From positions 124,001-188,000 of the forward strand of contig NZ_LXKA01000382.1 in assembly GCF_001645125.1 (NCBI RefSeq): a stretch of DNA of 64,000 nucleotides. The letters are read 5' to 3'. Under the pieces are notes generated by a model. That model saw nothing but the letters and a program-made list of their open reading frames with translations. It was not told the origin of the DNA and searched no databases. The translations under genes were made by a program, and so were the position numbers. Of the stretch, positions 61,107 through 64,000 are shown in pieces (the stretch's first letter is position 1; each line of letters opens with the position of its first letter). The DNA is from Paraburkholderia ginsengiterrae (GTDB lineage: Bacteria; Pseudomonadota; Gammaproteobacteria; Burkholderiales; Burkholderiaceae).

Positions 61107-64000
61107 ATGGACGCCCCCCAAACCGCGCCTTCCGCAGCCGAGTTTCTAGCCTCGGTGGAAATTCTGTCGCCGTTCTCGCGCGATGAGATCGAGCGTCTCG
61201 CGGAAGATGCGCAAGCGCGTTTCTACTCGTTCGGAGAAACGGTCTGCTCGGCGGGCGAAACGGCGGACGGCCTCTACGTGATTCGCTCGGGTTCCGTGCG
61301 TATCTTCAGGGAGGAGCACGGGAAGGAAACCAGCATGGGCGTGCGCAAAGCGGGCGAGATATTCGCCGACATCGCCATGTTGCGCACGTATGTTCACGAA
61401 GCGTCGGTGCGGGCGTCGGCGAAAACCGAGCTGCTGTTCATTCCGCGCACCACGATCGAACCGGTGATAACCGGCAATCAGGCCGCGTTGGCGTTTGTCG
61501 CCAGCTATGTCGCGATCAATTCGGCGGGCGGTTTCGTCGCGCAACTGTTCGATCTGCGCGGCAAACTGAACAAGGCGGAACTCGAAGAGTATGTGCGCAG
61601 CGTCGGCGTAAAACGCGTGGCGGCGGGCAAGGAAATTCTCAAACAGGACGGACGCGAAGACCGGCGGCTGTACGTGGTGCGCCAGGGCGCAGTGCGTATC
61701 GTGCGGCACGAGGAGGGCCACGACTATACGCTCGCCACGCTCGGTGAAGGCGAGATATTCGGCGAGAAAGCCTGCCTGATGCGCCAGGAGCAGATGGCGT
61801 CGGCCGTGGCGGCGACCGACACGCGGCTGCTGGTGATTCCGGAGCGAACGGTCCACTTCATTCTGGAGCGCAATCCCAAGCTGCGTGAAGTGCTCGACGA
61901 GCGGATTCGTTACGGCGACCGCGAGTTGCAGCGGCAAAAGCGGCTCGAACAGCGGCGCAAATTGCCGCTGATGCTCGACTTGCAGAGCCAACCGGGGTTG
62001 GGCGAGAAAGTCATCAAACGCTTCGCGCTGGTCGAACAGGCGGAGGAGATGGATTGCGGCGCGGCGTGCCTCGCGATGGTGTGCCGCCACTACGGCATTC
62101 CGATGACGCTCGGCAAATTGCGCGAACTCGCCAATGTGACGACCCAGGGCGCGACGCTCGACAGCCTCGCCCGTGCGGGCGAATCGCTCGGATTCACGGC
62201 GCGCGGCGTGCAATGCACGTTCGATTCCTTGCGCGGCTTCGATCTGCCGTTCATCGTGCATTGGGAGGGTTACCACTACGTGGTGGTGTACGGACTCTCC
62301 AAAGACTATGTGTGGGTCGCGGACCCGGCCGTCGGTTTCAAGAAAATGACCGTCGAGGATTTCGAGCGCGGCTGGAGCGGCACGTGCCTGTTGTTCACGG
62401 GCGGCCCGCATCTGCTGCAAATGTCCGCGGCCCGTTCGCCGTGGATACGCTTTGTCGGCTACCTCAAGCCGTACAAAAAGATACTCGGCTACCTGTGTCT
62501 CGCCACTTTCGTGATTCAGGTGTTGGGCGTGATTCCGCCGCTGATTATCCAGAACATACTCGACGGCGTGATCGTGCATCAGAACGTCAGCCTGCTGCAC
62601 TTGCTGATAGGCGGCCTGATTATCGCCAATGTCTTTTCGCAACTGATGTCGTCGATACGCGCGTATCTGGCGAATTTCATGGTGCGGAACATGGACTTTG
62701 CGATGATGTCGCAGTTTTTTAAGCACACCATGTCGCTGCCGTTTTCGTTCTTCGCCAAGCGCAAGACCGGCGATATTTTCGCGCGCTTCCAGGAAAACCA
62801 GACGATCCGCGCGTTCCTCACCGAATCCACGGTCACTACCGCGCTGAATCTGCTGATGGTGTTCATCTACTTCACGATCATGTTCGTCTACAACGTGAAG
62901 ATGACACTGGTGCTGATCGCGTTCGTCATTCCGATCATGGCGCTCACTGCGCTCGCCACGCCGAAGATAAAAAGCTATGCGCGCGAGGTGTTCGCGGCGT
63001 CGACCGAATCGAAGTCGTTTCTGATGGAGGCGCTCGCCGGCGTGGAGACCGTCAAGGGCATGGGCATCGAGCGGCCGGTGCGTCTGCGCTGGGAGAAGAA
63101 GTACGCGAAAGCACTCGAAGTGCAATATCGCGCGCACGCGTTCAACATTCTCGTAGGCTTGGGCAGTCAGTTGCTGAACGCCGCCACCACGATCGCCATT
63201 CTCTGGGTCGGCGCGACGCTCGTACTAGCGCGTGAAATGACGATTGGCCAGCTGATCGCGTTCAACGCGTTCATGGGGAGCGTATTGGGTCCGCTGATGG
63301 GACTGGTCGGTTTGTGGAGCATGGTGAACGATGCGGGCGTGGCAATGGAGCGCCTCGGCGACGTGCTCGACATCGAACCCGAGCAGAAGCCGCAGGATTT
63401 GCCCTCGCGTGTGATGCTGCCCGAACTGCAAGGGGAAATCAGCCTCAGTGGCGTCTATTTCCGTTACGGTGAAAGCGACTCGGCCTACGTGCTCGAAAAC
63501 ATCAGTTTCGACATCAAGCCCGGCGAGCTTGTGGCGATTGTCGGGCGCAGCGGGTCGGGCAAAACGACGCTCGCCAAGTTGCTGGTGGGCTTTTATACGC
63601 CGACCGAAGGCAAGATGACCATCGACGGCTACGATCTCGGCGTGGTCGATAAAGCCTATTACCGCGCCCAGATCGGCTACGTGATGCAGAGCAACCTGCT
63701 GTTCTCCGGCACGATCGCGGAGAACATCGCGAGCGGCGACGATGCGCCCGAGCGCCGCCGCATCGAGGAAGTCGCGAAGATGGCCGACGCGCACGCTTTC
63801 ATCAGCAAGATGCCGCTCGGCTACGAACAGATTGTCGGCGAGCGGGGTATCGGGCTGTCGGGCGGGCAGATCCAGCGGCTGTGCATTGCGCGCGCGCTGT
63901 ATCACGATCCGCGCCTGCTTGTCTTCGACGAAGCGACCTCGGCGCTGGATTCCCAGTCGGAAAGCAATATCCTCGGCAATATGCACGACATTCTGAAGGG
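61107..64000 (+). CDS. C39 peptidase-containing ABC exporter with two cNMP-binding domains (3' end cut)
   Basis: 964 codons visible. Two cyclic-nucleotide-binding-like domains come first: GLYVIRSGSVRIFREEHGKE (about 50-70) and LYVVRQGAVRIVRHEEGHDY (about 190-210), each followed by GE-IF segments. A C39 peptidase domain has Cys317 in EMDCGAACLAMV, His390 in EGYHYVVVYG and Asp406 in VADPAVGF, the complete triad. Six helices follow (ILGYLCLATFVIQVLGVIPP and others), then Walker A GRSGSGKTT near residue 813, LSGGQIQRLCIARAL and [12 protein letters not shown]. It cleaves leaders after Gly-Gly and exports the cargo. Layout resembles HetC-like exporters of cyanobacteria. Window ends before the H-loop. 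Confidence 0.93.
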   Translation, partial: MDAPQTAPSAAEFLASVEILSPFSRDEIERLAEDAQARFYSFGETVCSAGETADGLYVIRSGSVRIFREEHGKETSMGVRKAGEIFADIAMLRTYVHEASVRASAKTELLFIPRTTIEPVITGNQAALAFVASYVAINSAGGFVAQLFDLRGKLNKAELEEYVRSVGVKRVAAGKEILKQDGREDRRLYVVRQGAVRIVRHEEGHDYTLATLGEGEIFGEKACLMRQEQMASAVAATDTRLLVIPERTVHFILERNPKLREVLDERIRYGDRELQRQKRLEQRRKLPLMLDLQSQPGLGEKVIKRFALVEQAEEMDCGAACLAMVCRHYGIPMTLGKLRELANVTTQGATLDSLARAGESLGFTARGVQCTFDSLRGFDLPFIVHWEGYHYVVVYGLSKDYVWVADPAVGFKKMTVEDFERGWSGTCLLFTGGPHLLQMSAARSPWIRFVGYLKPYKKILGYLCLATFVIQVLGVIPPLIIQNILDGVIVHQNVSLLHLLIGGLIIANVFSQLMSSIRAYLANFMVRNMDFAMMSQFFKHTMSLPFSFFAKRKTGDIFARFQENQTIRAFLTESTVTTALNLLMVFIYFTIMFVYNVKMTLVLIAFVIPIMALTALATPKIKSYAREVFAASTESKSFLMEALAGVETVKGMGIERPVRLRWEKKYAKALEVQYRAHAFNILVGLGSQLLNAATTIAILWVGATLVLAREMTIGQLIAFNAFMGSVLGPLMGLVGLWSMVNDAGVAMERLGDVLDIEPEQKPQDLPSRVMLPELQGEISLSGVYFRYGESDSAYVLENISFDIKPGELVAIVGRSGSGKTTLAKLLVGFYTPTEGKMTIDGYDLGVVDKAYYRAQIGYVMQSNLLFSGTIAENIASGDDAPERRRIEEVAKMADAHAFISKMPLGYEQIVGERGIGLSGGQIQRLCIARALYHDPRLLVFDEATSALDSQSESNILGNMHDILK

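Noticed and set aside
61146-63137. 663-residue ORF on the - strand
   Set aside because: It lies entirely opposite the C39/ABC exporter, whose + strand frame contains all catalytic motifs. The - strand product is His/Arg/Gln-rich with no domain.
1-64000. tRNA, rRNA, insertion sequences or phage genes
   Set aside because: I saw no transposase, integrase, tRNA-like or rRNA-like sequence. The 143-bp inverted repeat is not an IS end because it lies inside genes and has no transposase.

Overview
The window is GC-rich chromosomal DNA from a beta-proteobacterium, most likely a Burkholderiaceae member of the Paraburkholderia/Caballeronia type. That is inferred from the OmpC-like porin, the paired IclR regulators, the DUF2783 and DUF4399 proteins and the codon use; no rRNA or tRNA gene is present to confirm it.

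Positions 1-17,600 hold mixed housekeeping and accessory genes. In order these are: a truncated DHA2-type efflux pump with a divergent HTH regulator; an ABC exporter broken by an apparent one-base deletion; a uracil-DNA-glycosylase-family protein; several small proteins; two cyclic-di-GMP enzymes (GGDEF-EAL at 6605 and GGDEF at 13742); a TetR regulator followed by a DUF3313-like lipoprotein and pqiB; a Tat-exported phosphatase; and a glycine-zipper protein.

Positions 17,587-34,600 are dominated by uptake systems. There is a glutamine importer (glnHPQ), a porin, a DsbA-family oxidoreductase and a DUF1330 protein. A split sugar-type ABC system follows (binding protein and two permeases on one strand; SDR dehydrogenase, ATPase and RpiR regulator on the other), with two matching 15-bp dyads in the divergent promoter. 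A LuxR regulator stands next to a P1-family peptidase and a polyamine-type binding protein. Positions 34,600-46,200 hold two overlapping IclR genes divergent from an MBL-fold/FAD-monooxygenase/DUF2783/MFS operon, a Fur-box-like dyad, an Lrp regulator and further MFS transporters.

Positions 46,600-64,000 look like one dedicated secretion system and are the most interesting part. Four small genes encode precursors that share a 26-residue double-glycine leader (LxIxDL...ELDxxAMxAxxGG) but carry different cargo. They flank a Ser/Thr kinase, a secreted caspase-FGE fusion and two DUF4399 proteins. Downstream, all on the + strand, come an outer-membrane channel, a double-FHA membrane protein, an HlyD adaptor, a parvulin-type isomerase and an ABC exporter with two cyclic-nucleotide-binding domains and a C39 leader peptidase. 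The exporter runs off the window end. Two precursor genes and their upstream regions lie in a 143-bp perfect inverted repeat, and each has a sigma-54-type -24/-12 element. I infer a regulated type-I-like export pathway for leader-cleaved peptides, with kinase/FHA and nucleotide input. No peptide-modifying enzyme is visible.
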